The notes under the pieces are model-generated. The model saw nothing but the letters and a program-made list of their open reading frames with translations. It searched no databases and was not told the DNA's origin. 64,000 bases of DNA from assembly GCF_900102785.1 (NCBI RefSeq), contig NZ_FNGC01000006.1:124001-188000 (forward strand). The letters are read 5' to 3'. This DNA is from Arthrobacter sp. ok362 (GTDB taxonomy: Bacteria > Actinomycetota > Actinomycetes > Actinomycetales > Micrococcaceae). The position numbers and the translations under genes are program-made. How positions within the stretch are numbered: the first letter of the stretch is position 1; each line of letters starts with the position of its first letter. This document shows, piece by piece, positions 1-8,268 of the stretch.

Positions 1-1
1 G

Positions 2-655
2 CGGGTCACCGAATATCTAAATCCGCGGTTTGCCCGGATAGTCGCATTGCCGGCGCCGACGGAGCGCGAACGCGGTGAATGGTACTTCCAGCGCTATGTG
101 ACGCATCTCCCCGCCGCCGGGGAAATCGTCCTGATGGACCGCTCCTGGTACAACCGCGCCGGCGTCGAACACGTCATGGGCTTTTGCACCCCGGCGGAGC
201 ACAAACGCTTCATGGCGCAGTGCCCGGTTTTCGAACGGCTCCTCATCCAGGACGGCATCCTGCTCTTCAAGTACTGGTTCTCGATCAGCCATGCGGAACA
301 GGAGCGGCGGTTCAAATCCCGCCTGGATGATCCCATGCGGCAATGGAAGCTCTCGCCGATGGACCGGGAGGCAATCTTGCGGTGGGAAGACTACTCGCGG
401 GCCAAGGACGACATGTTCGTGCAGACGGACACCGCGGAAGCACCGTGGTACGTGGTGGAAGCCGAAGACAAACGCCGGGCAAGGATCAACCTCATCGCCC
501 ACCTGCTCTCCAGCATCGAATACAGCGAAGTACGGACAGAGCCGGTGACCTTGCCGGAGCGGCCGAAGGCCGTCAACTACACGCGCCCGCCGCGGGAACT
601 GTTCCGCTATGTCCCGGACTTCGCGGCAAGCCTGGAAAAGCCGGCCGAGGACTGA
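2..655 (+). CDS. ppk2: Polyphosphate kinase 2 (PPK2), 5' end outside window
   Basis: This is the 3' part (217 codons) of a PPK2-family kinase, which moves phosphate between polyphosphate and nucleotides in the cytoplasm. The frame is open from base 2 and reads RVTEYLNPRFARIVALPAPT, matching the interior of the family, so the TTG at 47 is an internal codon rather than a start. The Walker B region DRSWYNRAGVE lies near residue 45 of the fragment, and the lid region follows (FKYWFSISHAEQERRF). The Walker A loop must lie upstream, outside the window. The C-terminal PRELFRYVPDFAASL fits family ends. Whether it prefers to make or consume ATP or GTP cannot be judged from this fragment. The family call is secure. 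Confidence 0.93.
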   Translation, partial: RVTEYLNPRFARIVALPAPTERERGEWYFQRYVTHLPAAGEIVLMDRSWYNRAGVEHVMGFCTPAEHKRFMAQCPVFERLLIQDGILLFKYWFSISHAEQERRFKSRLDDPMRQWKLSPMDREAILRWEDYSRAKDDMFVQTDTAEAPWYVVEAEDKRRARINLIAHLLSSIEYSEVRTEPVTLPERPKAVNYTRPPRELFRYVPDFAASLEKPAED

Positions 656-732
656 GCGGGAGGCGAACACCCACCGGGGCGCGGCGTGGCTTGGGTGAGG
701 GTACTCAATTGACTTGCTCAGTACACTGCAGC

Positions 733-1191
733 ATGGACATTGTGCGATACATAAAGCCGTTGCTTGGCACCTGGCAGGGACAAAACCGCTCCCGGATCAT
801 GCCCACGGACGACTACAAGGACTCGGCGGCCACCGCCACAGTGCAGGTGGCCGCGGCGCACTTCGCGAGCCTCGCCTACACCTGGTCGGACGGCGACAGC
901 CCACAAGAAGGCCTGTTGCTCCTGGCCGGCGGACCGTCCGACGCCGAGCCCGCGACTGCGGTGTGGGTGGACTCCTGGCACACGGGCAGGGCACTGATGC
1001 AGTTCTCCGGGACCGTGGACGGGGACGGTGTGCTCCGGCTCAACGGCTCCTACGCGGCGCCGACCGGCCCGGACTGGGGCTGGCAGATCCACATCGACCC
1101 GGGGGAGGGCCAGGGCGGACGCATCACCATGCACAACGTCGTCCCAGCTGAGGACCCCTATCAGGTGGTGGAGCTGGTACTCGAGCGGTAG
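733..1191 (+). CDS. DUF1579-like small protein of unknown function
   Basis: A 152-residue protein starting at ATG 733. The N-terminal LLGTWQGQNR resembles the LxGxWxG motif at the start of DUF1579 and nitrobindin-like beta-barrel proteins, and the rest alternates short strands with Gly, Thr and Trp. There is no signal peptide or membrane segment, so it should be cytoplasmic. The next gene starts 9 bases after the stop, so the two are probably co-transcribed. The longer in-frame extension starting at 343 overlaps the PPK2 gene and was not used. The assignment rests on the N-terminal motif only and no function is proposed. Confidence 0.72.
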   Translation: MDIVRYIKPLLGTWQGQNRSRIMPTDDYKDSAATATVQVAAAHFASLAYTWSDGDSPQEGLLLLAGGPSDAEPATAVWVDSWHTGRALMQFSGTVDGDGVLRLNGSYAAPTGPDWGWQIHIDPGEGQGGRITMHNVVPAEDPYQVVELVLER

Positions 1192-1200
1192 GGTACCGGC

Positions 1201-1911
1201 ATGGACGTCATCCTCGTACCCGGATTCTGGTTGGACGCCTCGTCGTGGGAGGAGGTCACCCCGCCGCTCACCGCGGCCGGGCATATGGTCTACCCGCTGA
1301 CGCTGCCGGGTCTGGAGTCGGCCGATGCGCCGCGCGCCGGCATCGGCCTGCGCACCCACATCGACGCCGTCGCGGCGAAGATCGATTCCTTCGATGCGCC
1401 CGTGGTCCTTGTGGGCCACTCCGGCGGCGGTGCCATCATCCACGGCGCCGTCGATGCCCGCCCGGACCGGGTGGCCCGGGCCATCTACGTGGACAGCGGT
1501 CCGCTCGCCGACGGTGGTCTCATCAACGACGAACTCCCGGCCGACGGCGAGGACGTGCCGCTGCCGCCGTGGGACTTCTTCGAAGACGCGGACCTCACCG
1601 ACTTGACTGACGACCTGCGCGCCATGTTCCGGGCCCGCGCCGTCCCGCAGCCTCGGGGCGTGGCCCGGGACCGGCAGCAGCTCAGGGATGAACGCCGTTT
1701 CGAGGTCCCGGCCACCGTCATCGCCTGCGAATTCCCCTCCTCGATGCTGAGGGAAATGATTGCCGGGGGCCACCCGTATGTGGCGGAGCTCGCACGGATC
1801 CGCGACGTCGAATACGTGGACCTGCCCACCGGTCACTGGCCGCAGTTCACCAAACCCGCCGAGCTCGGCGCCGCCATCCTGGCCGCCGTGGATCGCACCG
1901 CGGGGAACTAG
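1201..1911 (+). CDS. Alpha/beta hydrolase
   Basis: A 236-residue alpha/beta hydrolase of unknown substrate. The first strand and oxyanion region read VILVPGFWLDASSW, the nucleophile elbow is VGHSGGG with Ser near residue 74, and the catalytic His lies in LPTGHWPQF near residue 212. The acidic residue cannot be fixed by eye. Length and lack of a signal peptide fit the small cytosolic esterase-like hydrolases common in actinobacteria. It follows the DUF1579-like gene after 9 bases, suggesting one transcript, and converges on def across an inverted repeat at 1950-2031. Confidence 0.86.
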   Translation: MDVILVPGFWLDASSWEEVTPPLTAAGHMVYPLTLPGLESADAPRAGIGLRTHIDAVAAKIDSFDAPVVLVGHSGGGAIIHGAVDARPDRVARAIYVDSGPLADGGLINDELPADGEDVPLPPWDFFEDADLTDLTDDLRAMFRARAVPQPRGVARDRQQLRDERRFEVPATVIACEFPSSMLREMIAGGHPYVAELARIRDVEYVDLPTGHWPQFTKPAELGAAILAAVDRTAGN

Positions 1912-1949
1912 CCGGCCACGTCACTGCAGAACCGAGGATTCCGCCGAAA

Positions 1950-2031
1950 TTCCCCACCTTTGGGACCCGCCGCCGGCGCGTCCCGCCAAACCGCCGGCGA
2001 TTTCCTGCGCTTAGGCGTCAAAGGTGGGGAA
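1950..2031. terminator. Inverted repeat between convergent genes
   Basis: Arms of 13 bases (TTCCCCACCTTTG at 1950-1962 and its complement at 2019-2031) enclose a GC-rich interior with its own inverted CGCCGGCG pair. It lies between the hydrolase stop and the def stop, so it is well placed to act as a bidirectional terminator. No clear T tract is present on either side, so the role is inferred from position and pairing. Confidence 0.5.
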
Positions 2032-2060
2032 AATCCGCGTGCAGCCCCGCCTGGCTGCCG

Positions 2061-2633
2061 TCAGTGGCCGAACGGGTCCGGATCCACGCCCGGCATCCAG
2101 GTCAGGCCCGGAACGCCCCAGCCGCTGCGCTTGGCCTGCTTCATGGCCTTGCGCGAATAACGGTCGATCAGCCGGTTCACGTAGAGCTTGCCGTCGAGGT
2201 GGTCGTACTCGTGCTGGATGACCCGGGCGAACCAGCCGGTCGCCTCGAATTCCACCGGCTTGCCGTCACCGTCGAAGCCTTGGACCCTCGCCCACTCCGC
2301 CCGCTTGAGCGGATACTGGGCGCCTGGGAAGGACAGGCAGCCTTCCTCTTCCTCGTCGGGGTCCGGCAGCGCGCCGGAGATCTTGGAAAGTGTCAGGACG
2401 GGATTGACCACGACGCCGGTGGGCGGGGCGCCGTCGTCGTTGTCGTACTTGTACACGAAGAGCCGCTTGCCGACCCCCACCTGGGGAGCGGCCAGCCCAA
2501 CGCCGTTGGCGGCGTCGTTGGTCTCGAACATGTCGGCGATCAGGGTGCGGAGCTCGTCGTCGAAGACTTCGACTTCCGCGGCCCGGCGGTGCAGCACGGG
2601 CTCGCCCCAGATCGTGATGGGCAGGACGGTCAT
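2061..2633 (-). CDS. def: Peptide deformylase
   Basis: Peptide deformylase removes the formyl group from the N-terminal methionine of new proteins, using a metal ion. All three family motifs are present in the 190 residues: GVGLAAPQVG (44-53), EGCLSFPG with metal ligand Cys99, and QHEYDHLDG with His141 and His145 around Glu142. A DPDEEEE stretch precedes motif 2. The ATG start has an upstream GAGGAA ribosome binding site. It sits 39 bases after the acyl-CoA dehydrogenase stop on the same strand and is probably co-transcribed with it. A further def copy elsewhere in the genome is possible. Confidence 0.96.
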   Translation of the reverse strand: MTVLPITIWGEPVLHRRAAEVEVFDDELRTLIADMFETNDAANGVGLAAPQVGVGKRLFVYKYDNDDGAPPTGVVVNPVLTLSKISGALPDPDEEEEGCLSFPGAQYPLKRAEWARVQGFDGDGKPVEFEATGWFARVIQHEYDHLDGKLYVNRLIDRYSRKAMKQAKRSGWGVPGLTWMPGVDPDPFGH

Positions 2634-2672
2634 GTCAGGGGGTTCCTCAGGTGCTGTTGGAGACGCGGCGTC

Positions 2673-3827
2673 TCAGCCGGCGATGGTGCGGCCGACGACG
2701 TCGCGCATGATTTCGTTGGTGCCGCCGAAGATCGTCAGCAGCCGGGCGGCGAGGTAGGCCTGGGCCACCGGGTATTCCAGGATGTAGCCGTAGCCGCCAT
2801 GCAGCTGCAGGCAGCGGTCCGTGACGGACTTGGCGCGCTCGGATGCCCACAGCTTGGCGCGGGCAGCGCCTGCGGCGTCGAGCTCCCCGGCGTTGAATGC
2901 GAGGATGGCCTGGTCCACGTAGGTTTCGGTGACCTCAACCTCCGTGAGGATGTCAGCGAGTTCGAAACGGCTGTTCTGGAAGTCGATGATCCGCTCGCCG
3001 AACGCGTTGCGGTCCTTCGCGTAGCGGACGGTCGCCTCGTAGGTGGCGCGCACGACGGCGGAGCTGGCCACGGCGATCGCCAGGCGGCCCTGGGGGAGCT
3101 GTTCGGCAGCGTACTGCAGTCCCTTGCCTTCCTCGCCCACGAGATCGGCGTGCGGGACGCGGACGTTGTCGAAGAACAGTTCAGCCGTGTCGGAGGCTTT
3201 GAGGCCCATCTTGTCCAGCTGCTTGCCGGTGTTGTAGCCCTCGCCCTTCTGAACCATGAAGAGCGAGAACGAGTCGTGGCTTCCGCGTCCGGTGCCGCCG
3301 TCGGTGCGGGCCAGGACCAGGGAGGCGTCGCCGGAGATGCCGTTGCCGATAAAGGTTTTCTGGCCGCTGATCAGCCACTCGTCGCCGTCGCGCACGGCCT
3401 TGGTACGGATGCCGCGCAGATCAGAGCCGGCCCCCGGTTCGGTCCAGGCGATCGAGGTTACCTTGTCGCCGGAGACCATGCCCGGCAGCCAGCGGGCCTT
3501 GAGGTCATCGGAGCCGTAGGCCAGCAGGTGGGGGAGGACCAGGTCGTCGTGCAGGTGGAACGCGAGGCCGACCGCGAGGTGGTTGCTCTTGGCGAATTCT
3601 TCGTCGAGCACTGCCCGGAAGCGGAAGTCGGACATTCCCATGCCGCCGAACTCTTCCGGCACGGCGAGGCCCAGCAGGCCCTGTTCGCCGGCCGCCGACC
3701 ACAGTTCCCGGGACATCATGTGGTCTTCGTCCCACTGGGCGTAGTGCGGGGCAACCGCGCGCAGGTTGAACTCGGCGGCCATCTCACGGAACATCTCGTG
3801 GTCTTCTTCAAAGAGCTTGCGCTTCAC
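2673..3827 (-). CDS. Acyl-CoA dehydrogenase
   Basis: An FAD-dependent acyl-CoA dehydrogenase of 384 residues. The chosen GTG start (VKRKLFEEDHEMFREM) has GGAAGG upstream at good spacing and gives the family's usual length. An upstream in-frame extension to 4067 crosses the tRNA-His gene and was rejected. Visible family features are AWTEPGAGSDLRGIRT, GQKTFIGNG, the C-terminal LQLHGGYGYI, and FGGTNEIMRDVVGR. The FGGTNE segment is the usual site of the catalytic glutamate in one subgroup. It should oxidise a short- or medium-chain acyl-CoA and pass electrons to ETF, but the substrate cannot be told. def follows 39 bases downstream. Confidence 0.94.
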   Translation of the reverse strand: MKRKLFEEDHEMFREMAAEFNLRAVAPHYAQWDEDHMMSRELWSAAGEQGLLGLAVPEEFGGMGMSDFRFRAVLDEEFAKSNHLAVGLAFHLHDDLVLPHLLAYGSDDLKARWLPGMVSGDKVTSIAWTEPGAGSDLRGIRTKAVRDGDEWLISGQKTFIGNGISGDASLVLARTDGGTGRGSHDSFSLFMVQKGEGYNTGKQLDKMGLKASDTAELFFDNVRVPHADLVGEEGKGLQYAAEQLPQGRLAIAVASSAVVRATYEATVRYAKDRNAFGERIIDFQNSRFELADILTEVEVTETYVDQAILAFNAGELDAAGAARAKLWASERAKSVTDRCLQLHGGYGYILEYPVAQAYLAARLLTIFGGTNEIMRDVVGRTIAG

Positions 3828-3956
3828 TGCGTTTCCTTCCAATGACAGATCCCGGGACAACTGCGCCGTATTCCCAATCCTCCACGGCCGGCCCGTACAG
3901 CGGCGATCGAGCACCGGCACAGACACGGACACAGACACAAAAGACGGTACAGACAA

Positions 3957-3990
3957 CAAAGGCCGCACCGGATATCCGGTGCGGCCTTTG
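3957..3990 (-). terminator. 34-bp perfect palindrome, probable tRNA-His terminator
   Basis: A perfect palindrome with 17-base arms (CAAAGGCCGCACCGGAT and its complement). On the minus strand it lies about 35 bases after the 3' end of tRNA-His and is followed by T-rich sequence, as expected for an intrinsic terminator that stops the tRNA transcript before the acyl-CoA dehydrogenase promoter. Confidence 0.7.
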
Positions 3991-4025
3991 GAAAAGGTCG
4001 GACAATCACTGCCGTCCTTCATGAG

Positions 4026-4099
4026 GGTGAGCGACGGGGGTTGAACCCGCGACCTCCTGGACCACAACCAGGCGCTCTGCCAACTGAGCTACGCCCACC
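4026..4099 (-). tRNA. tRNA-His (GTG)
   Basis: Read on the minus strand, the cloverleaf has a seven-pair acceptor stem GTGGGCG/CGCTCAC, the D-arm start GCTCAGTTGG, an anticodon loop TTGTGGT with anticodon GTG, and the T-arm GGGTTCAACCCCC. The extra G at position -1 opposite C73, the identity element for histidyl-tRNA synthetase, is encoded at 4099/4026. No CCA is encoded. Confidence 0.96.
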
Positions 4100-4217
4100 A
4101 TGTGCCGTATCAGGCCCTCCGGCGAACCGGCTGGCTGGAAAGGCAACGACAAATAGCTTACCTGTTCTTTGGGGATGGTTTTGCCACTTTTGCGATTTTC
4201 CCCAAAATTTCCGCGAA

Positions 4218-4248
4218 ACGTGGCGCAGATTACTTTTCTGCGCCACGT
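4218..4248 (-). terminator. Terminator of orn
   Basis: An 11-bp perfect stem (ACGTGGCGCAG) with a 9-base loop sits about 45 bases after the orn stop. On the minus strand it is followed by TTCGCGGAAATTTT, a weak T-rich tail. It lies upstream of tRNA-His on the same strand and probably separates the two transcripts. Confidence 0.65.
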
Positions 4249-4292
4249 CCCTGCGGGGTGCCGGCGGTGCAGGTGCTGGCGGCGGCGTGCCG

Positions 4293-4925
4293 CTACTCCG
4301 CTGGGGTGGGCGCGGCTGCTTCGCCGCCCATGACGCGCTTGGCGATTCGCTGCGCCGTGGCACTGTCCGGGCCCGGCGCGGGGACAAACACGGCCTCGCG
4401 GTAATACCGGAGTTCGTCGATCGAGTCCTTGATGTCGCCGAGGGCCCGGTGCCCGCCCAGCTTGGCGGGGGACTGGAAGTAGGCCCGGGCAAACCAGCGG
4501 CGGGAGAGTTCCTTGATGGTGCTCACATCGATGACCCGGTAGTGCAGGTGCTCCACCACTTCGGGCATATCGCGGACCAGGAACACGCGGTCGGTGCCCA
4601 CGGAGTTGCCGCCGAGCGGGGCCTTCCTGGGGTCCGGCACCCACTTCTTGATGTAGTCGAGCACGGCTGCCTGCGCTTCGGCCATGGTCTTGCCGTGCGG
4701 GAGCTCTTCAAGGAGGCCGGACCGCGTGTGCATGTCGCGGACAAAGTCGTTCATCTGGGCCAGCGCGGCGTCGTCGGGCTTGATCACGACGTCGACGCCG
4801 TCGCCCAGGATGTTGAGCTCCGAATCGGTCACCAGGGCGGCCACCTCGATCAGGGCGTCATTCTTGGTGTCCAGGCCGGTCATTTCGCAGTCGATCCAGA
4901 CGATGCGTTCGTTAGTAATAGGCAC
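4293..4925 (-). CDS. orn: Oligoribonuclease
   Basis: Oligoribonuclease is the DEDDh 3'-5' exonuclease that finishes RNA decay by degrading di- to pentanucleotides, including pGpG. The five catalytic residues are visible in the 210-residue protein: Asp12 and Glu14 in WIDCEMTGLD, Asp112 in VGTDRVFL, and His159 and Asp164 in GGHRALGDIKDS. The start is GTG (VPITNERIVW). The C-terminus carries a short Ala/Pro tail beyond the usual core. It is divergent from the MptB gene with about 170 bases between the starts, so both promoters lie in that gap. Confidence 0.96.
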   Translation of the reverse strand: MPITNERIVWIDCEMTGLDTKNDALIEVAALVTDSELNILGDGVDVVIKPDDAALAQMNDFVRDMHTRSGLLEELPHGKTMAEAQAAVLDYIKKWVPDPRKAPLGGNSVGTDRVFLVRDMPEVVEHLHYRVIDVSTIKELSRRWFARAYFQSPAKLGGHRALGDIKDSIDELRYYREAVFVPAPGPDSATAQRIAKRVMGGEAAAPTPAE

Positions 4926-5093
4926 CCGCCCAGCCTACCGTTCCGACGCCACAGAGCCGTCCGGTGCTAGGATTTCGGATACGCGGCCGTCGAATTATTT
5001 CGTCAACTTATTTCGCAAACGCGGCGCCCCGGGCCGGACTATGCGGCCGGCTGTGGGCGGAAACATGGCCCCAACAGATTGGACGATCCTGAC

Positions 5094-6719
5094 ATGACGG
5101 CGCCTGTGCCTGCGGCGGGGGAAACGGCTGCCGGTACGTCCCGCACGTCCACGACCCGCCCCTCTGCCTCCAGCCGGCCTGCGCCCGGCCCGGCTGCGCT
5201 CACCCCGTTGGGGGACGGTGCCGTTGGCGACGTCGACAACCCCCGGTCCCCGATCCTTGCCGGGTTCCTCGGATCGCTGTTCATGACGATCGGTTCGATG
5301 GGCGTCGGCTGGCTGGCACCGGCATCCGAGCTTCGCCGCGTTCCACTGTTCATCTGGATGCGCACCGAGGCACTCGGCGTCGCCCTGTCCATTGTCCTGC
5401 TGGCCTTCGGCGGCATGCTGCTGGTCCGCGCCTGGTTGCGGCTCGGCCAGCGCGTCCGGGTGTGGGGAGCCGGCGCCCGCAAGGCCACGCTCCAGGCGAC
5501 GGTGGCCTGGGGCCTGCCGCTGATGTTCTCCGTGCCGCTGTTCAGCCGCGACGTCTACGCGTACATCGGCCAGGGCCGGCTCATGGTGGAGGGCTTCAAC
5601 CCCTACGAAAACGGCATCTCGGCGCTGTCCAACTACTTCCAGCTGGGCGCCGACAGGATGTGGACCGAGGCACCCGTCCCGTACGGCCAGCTGTTCCTGT
5701 GGATCGAACAGTTCGTGGTCTGGGCCACCAACGTGCACCCCGAAGGCAGCATCATGCTGTTCCGGGTGGCCGCACTCGTGGGCGTCGTCCTGTGCGTAAT
5801 CTACGTGCCGAAACTGGCCGAGCTGCACGGCGTGAACCCGAACCGGGCCCTGTGGCTGACGGCAGCCAACCCGCTGTTCCTCACCAACTTCATCGCCAGC
5901 GTCCACAACGACTCCCTCATGATCGGCCTTGCCCTGGCCGGCCTCTACTACTGCGCCACCCGCCGGGTCATCCTCGGGATCGTGCTGGTCACGCTGTCCA
6001 TCTCGGTCAAGCCGATCACGGTCGTCTTCCTGCCGTTCATCGGTTTGCTCTGGGCGGGCAAGGGCGCCAGCTGGCCGCGCAAGTTCGTCTTCTGGGCCCT
6101 CACGGCCGGCATCAGCCTGGCCCTGCTGTACCTCATGAGCCGGGTCAACGGCTTCGGCTTCGGCTGGATCAACGGGCTGTCCGCCCCGGGCAGCATCTGG
6201 ATCTGGTACGCGCCCGTTGGCCTGATGGGCCTGATCGTGGCCTCCATCGCCAACGCCTTCGGGCTCGACGGCTGGGGATTGGCCAAGTGGGCGTTCGACG
6301 CCGGCAAACTGCTCGCCGTCGGGATCGTCGCCTGGCAGATCTTCCGCGGTGACTACGACCGCCTGATGCGCCGGCTCACCCTGGCGTTCGCCGCCGTCGT
6401 GCTCCTGTCCCCGATGATCCAGTCCTGGTACATCGTCTGGCTCATCCCGCTCTTTGCCGTCACCGGCATCCGCGACGACTGGCAGGTCAAGGCGCTCTAC
6501 TTCATCGTGTCCTTCTTCATGGTGTACGCGATCTCGGACCAGCTGGACGTCTTCCCGTACCTGCAGACCGCGGACCTGGGCCTGGCCTTGGCGCTGGCCC
6601 GCAACGCCGCGGCGATCATCGCCCTGCTGTTTGCCCTGTACCTGATCTTCCTGGACCCGAAGACCAAGCTGCTGTTCAGCAAGTCGGAGGAGCCGGTCAC
6701 CACGCGGCCGATCATCTAG
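5094..6719 (+). CDS. mptB: MptB-like polyprenol-phosphomannose alpha-1,6-mannosyltransferase
   Basis: A polytopic GT-C glycosyltransferase of about 541 residues resembling MptB of corynebacteria and mycobacteria, which extends the alpha-1,6-mannan core of lipomannan outside the membrane. A Pro/Ala/Thr-rich cytoplasmic N-terminus of about 60 residues is followed by a dozen or more hydrophobic segments. After the second segment comes FSRDVYAYIGQGRLM, holding the acidic residues typical of the catalytic first loop, and later ASVHNDSLMIGLAL and SPMIQSWYIVWL. ATG 5094 was preferred over the TTG at 5079 because GGAC lies about 9 bases before it. The family is clear, but the exact linkage made here is inferred. 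Confidence 0.85.
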   Translation: MTAPVPAAGETAAGTSRTSTTRPSASSRPAPGPAALTPLGDGAVGDVDNPRSPILAGFLGSLFMTIGSMGVGWLAPASELRRVPLFIWMRTEALGVALSIVLLAFGGMLLVRAWLRLGQRVRVWGAGARKATLQATVAWGLPLMFSVPLFSRDVYAYIGQGRLMVEGFNPYENGISALSNYFQLGADRMWTEAPVPYGQLFLWIEQFVVWATNVHPEGSIMLFRVAALVGVVLCVIYVPKLAELHGVNPNRALWLTAANPLFLTNFIASVHNDSLMIGLALAGLYYCATRRVILGIVLVTLSISVKPITVVFLPFIGLLWAGKGASWPRKFVFWALTAGISLALLYLMSRVNGFGFGWINGLSAPGSIWIWYAPVGLMGLIVASIANAFGLDGWGLAKWAFDAGKLLAVGIVAWQIFRGDYDRLMRRLTLAFAAVVLLSPMIQSWYIVWLIPLFAVTGIRDDWQVKALYFIVSFFMVYAISDQLDVFPYLQTADLGLALALARNAAAIIALLFALYLIFLDPKTKLLFSKSEEPVTTRPII

Positions 6720-6847
6720 GCCAACAGGTTCCCCAGCGCCTCTTTGCGGGAGCGCGGGCGAGTTCGTCCCAGTGCCGCTGCAGACATCCTGCGCCGGGCT
6801 TTAGAGTTGAAGCCTGCAGGCCGCGGCTCCGCGTCGGAAGGAATCCC

Positions 6848-7615
6848 ATGTCCATGATCAAGAGTCCTGAAGAAATCGCACTGATGCGCGAGGCGGGCCG
6901 GGTGGTCGCCAACACGCTGGGGCGGGTCCGGGAGGCCGCCGCCGTTGGCGTCTCGCTCAAGGAACTGGACGAGGTCGCCGCGGCGTCCATCGCCGACGCC
7001 GGCGCCACGCCGGCGTTCCTGAACTACCGGCCGCGGTGGGCGTCAGTGCCGTTTCCCGGGGTCATCTGCACGAGCGTCAACGACGCCGTCGTGCACGGCA
7101 TCCCCAACGAGTACAGGCTGCAGGACGGGGACCTGTTGAGCGTGGACTGCGGCGCGTTCCTGGACGGTTGGTGCGGCGATGCCGCCGTCAGCTTCATCGT
7201 GGGGACCGCGGACCCGGTGGACCAGGCCCTCATCGACGCCACGGACGCCGCGCTGGCCCGGGGGATCGACGCGGCGAGGATCGGGAACAAGATGGGGGAC
7301 CTCGCCTACGCGATTGGCGGGGCAGCGCGCCGGGCTGGCTACGGGCTGCTTGCCGACCACGGCGGCCACGGGATCGGCCGGACCATGCACGCCGAGCCGC
7401 ACGTGCCCAACGACGGGCGGCCCGGCCGCGGCATCAAACTGACCGAGGGCCTGGTCATCGCCATCGAGCCGATGCTGATTCTCGGCCGCAAGGACGATTA
7501 CTACCATGACGACGACGAATGGACCCTCCGTTCAGCGAACGGTCGCCGAGCCGCGCACAGCGAGCACACCGTGGCCGTCACCGGGGACGGGCCCGTGACC
7601 CTGACACTGCCCTAG
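6848..7615 (+). CDS. map: Methionine aminopeptidase, type I
   Basis: Removes the initiator methionine from new proteins and acts after deformylase. All metal and catalytic residues of the pita-bread fold are present in 255 residues: His83, Asp100 and Asp111 (SVDCGAFLDGWCGDAAVSF), His174 in HGGHGIGRTMH, Glu207 in IAIEPML, and Glu239 in SEHTVAVT. A strong GGAAGGA lies before ATG 6848. The gene stands alone, not beside secY-adk, so it is probably the second map copy that many actinobacteria carry. It converges on and overlaps by 38 bases the GNAT gene on the other strand. Confidence 0.95.
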   Translation: MSMIKSPEEIALMREAGRVVANTLGRVREAAAVGVSLKELDEVAAASIADAGATPAFLNYRPRWASVPFPGVICTSVNDAVVHGIPNEYRLQDGDLLSVDCGAFLDGWCGDAAVSFIVGTADPVDQALIDATDAALARGIDAARIGNKMGDLAYAIGGAARRAGYGLLADHGGHGIGRTMHAEPHVPNDGRPGRGIKLTEGLVIAIEPMLILGRKDDYYHDDDEWTLRSANGRRAAHSEHTVAVTGDGPVTLTLP

Positions 7616-8243
7616 GGCCCGCGGTGGGCGCCGGACCGGGCGCCGTCAGGCGGACGACGGCGCGTCCCGGCACGGCGCCGCTGACCGCTGTGAACCCCGC
7701 CGCCAGGAAGAGGCCCAACGTGCCGTGATAGAGGTCTGCCGGCCCCGCCTTGGGCCGTTGCACGGGATCGACCGGATACCCCTCCACCACCGCGGCGCCG
7801 TGGGCGAAGGCGTGCTCGACGGCGGCTGCAAGCAGCGCCCCCGCCACGCCGGTCCGGCGCTGGCCGGGGGAGACGACGAAACAACTGACCGACCACAACT
7901 GGTTCCCGCCAGGATCCCGGGCCACGTCAGGGGTCGACGTCAGAACCTTCGAGCGCAGGATCCTCGGATAGCATCCGCGGGGCTCGACGGCGCACCAGCC
8001 CACTGGATTCCCGTCGCGGAAGGCCAGGACTCCGGGCGCCGGCTGGCCGGCGTCGAACTTGTCCCGCAACTGGACCTTCCGCTCCTCCGGGGTCGACGCG
8101 GACCACTGGGCGCCGGTCAAGGCGAAGAACCGGCACCAGCAGCGTGAGGGTTCGCCGCGGACGCCAAAGAGGCGCTCGACGTCGGGCCAGTCCGCCGCGG
8201 CGGTGATAATGGCTGCCTGCCGCCGGGGTTGTGCTTCGCCCAT
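7578..8243 (-). CDS. GNAT-family acetyltransferase
   Basis: A 221-residue protein with the GNAT core. CFVVSPGQRRTGVAGALLAAAVEHA is the acetyl-CoA loop (Q/R-x-x-G-x-A type, residues about 125-150), preceded by the strand VGWCAVEPRG. The N-terminal part (WCRFFALTG) resembles small uncharacterised GNATs of actinobacteria. ATG 8243 was chosen because the longer form to 8303 would overlap the LapA-like gene. Its 3' end overlaps map on the opposite strand. It follows the LapA-like gene by 25 bases. The substrate is unknown. Confidence 0.8.
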   Translation of the reverse strand: MGEAQPRRQAAIITAAADWPDVERLFGVRGEPSRCWCRFFALTGAQWSASTPEERKVQLRDKFDAGQPAPGVLAFRDGNPVGWCAVEPRGCYPRILRSKVLTSTPDVARDPGGNQLWSVSCFVVSPGQRRTGVAGALLAAAVEHAFAHGAAVVEGYPVDPVQRPKAGPADLYHGTLGLFLAAGFTAVSGAVPGRAVVRLTAPGPAPTAGPRAVSGSRARPR

Positions 8244-8268
8244 GGAAAGAGGGTAGCGCCTGGCGGCT

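Noticed and set aside
47..655. PPK2 starting at TTG 47
   Set aside because: The frame is open to the window edge and the upstream residues continue the family sequence, so this is an internal codon.
2064..3845. 593-residue plus-strand ORF opposite def and the acyl-CoA dehydrogenase
   Set aside because: It crosses two clear genes on the other strand, has no family motifs, and is rich in Val, Gly, Asp and His as expected from reading GC-rich codons backwards.
3919..3952. CRISPR-like short repeats (ACAGAC/ACGGAC)
   Set aside because: The units are six bases, imperfect and without spacers, and no cas genes exist in the window.
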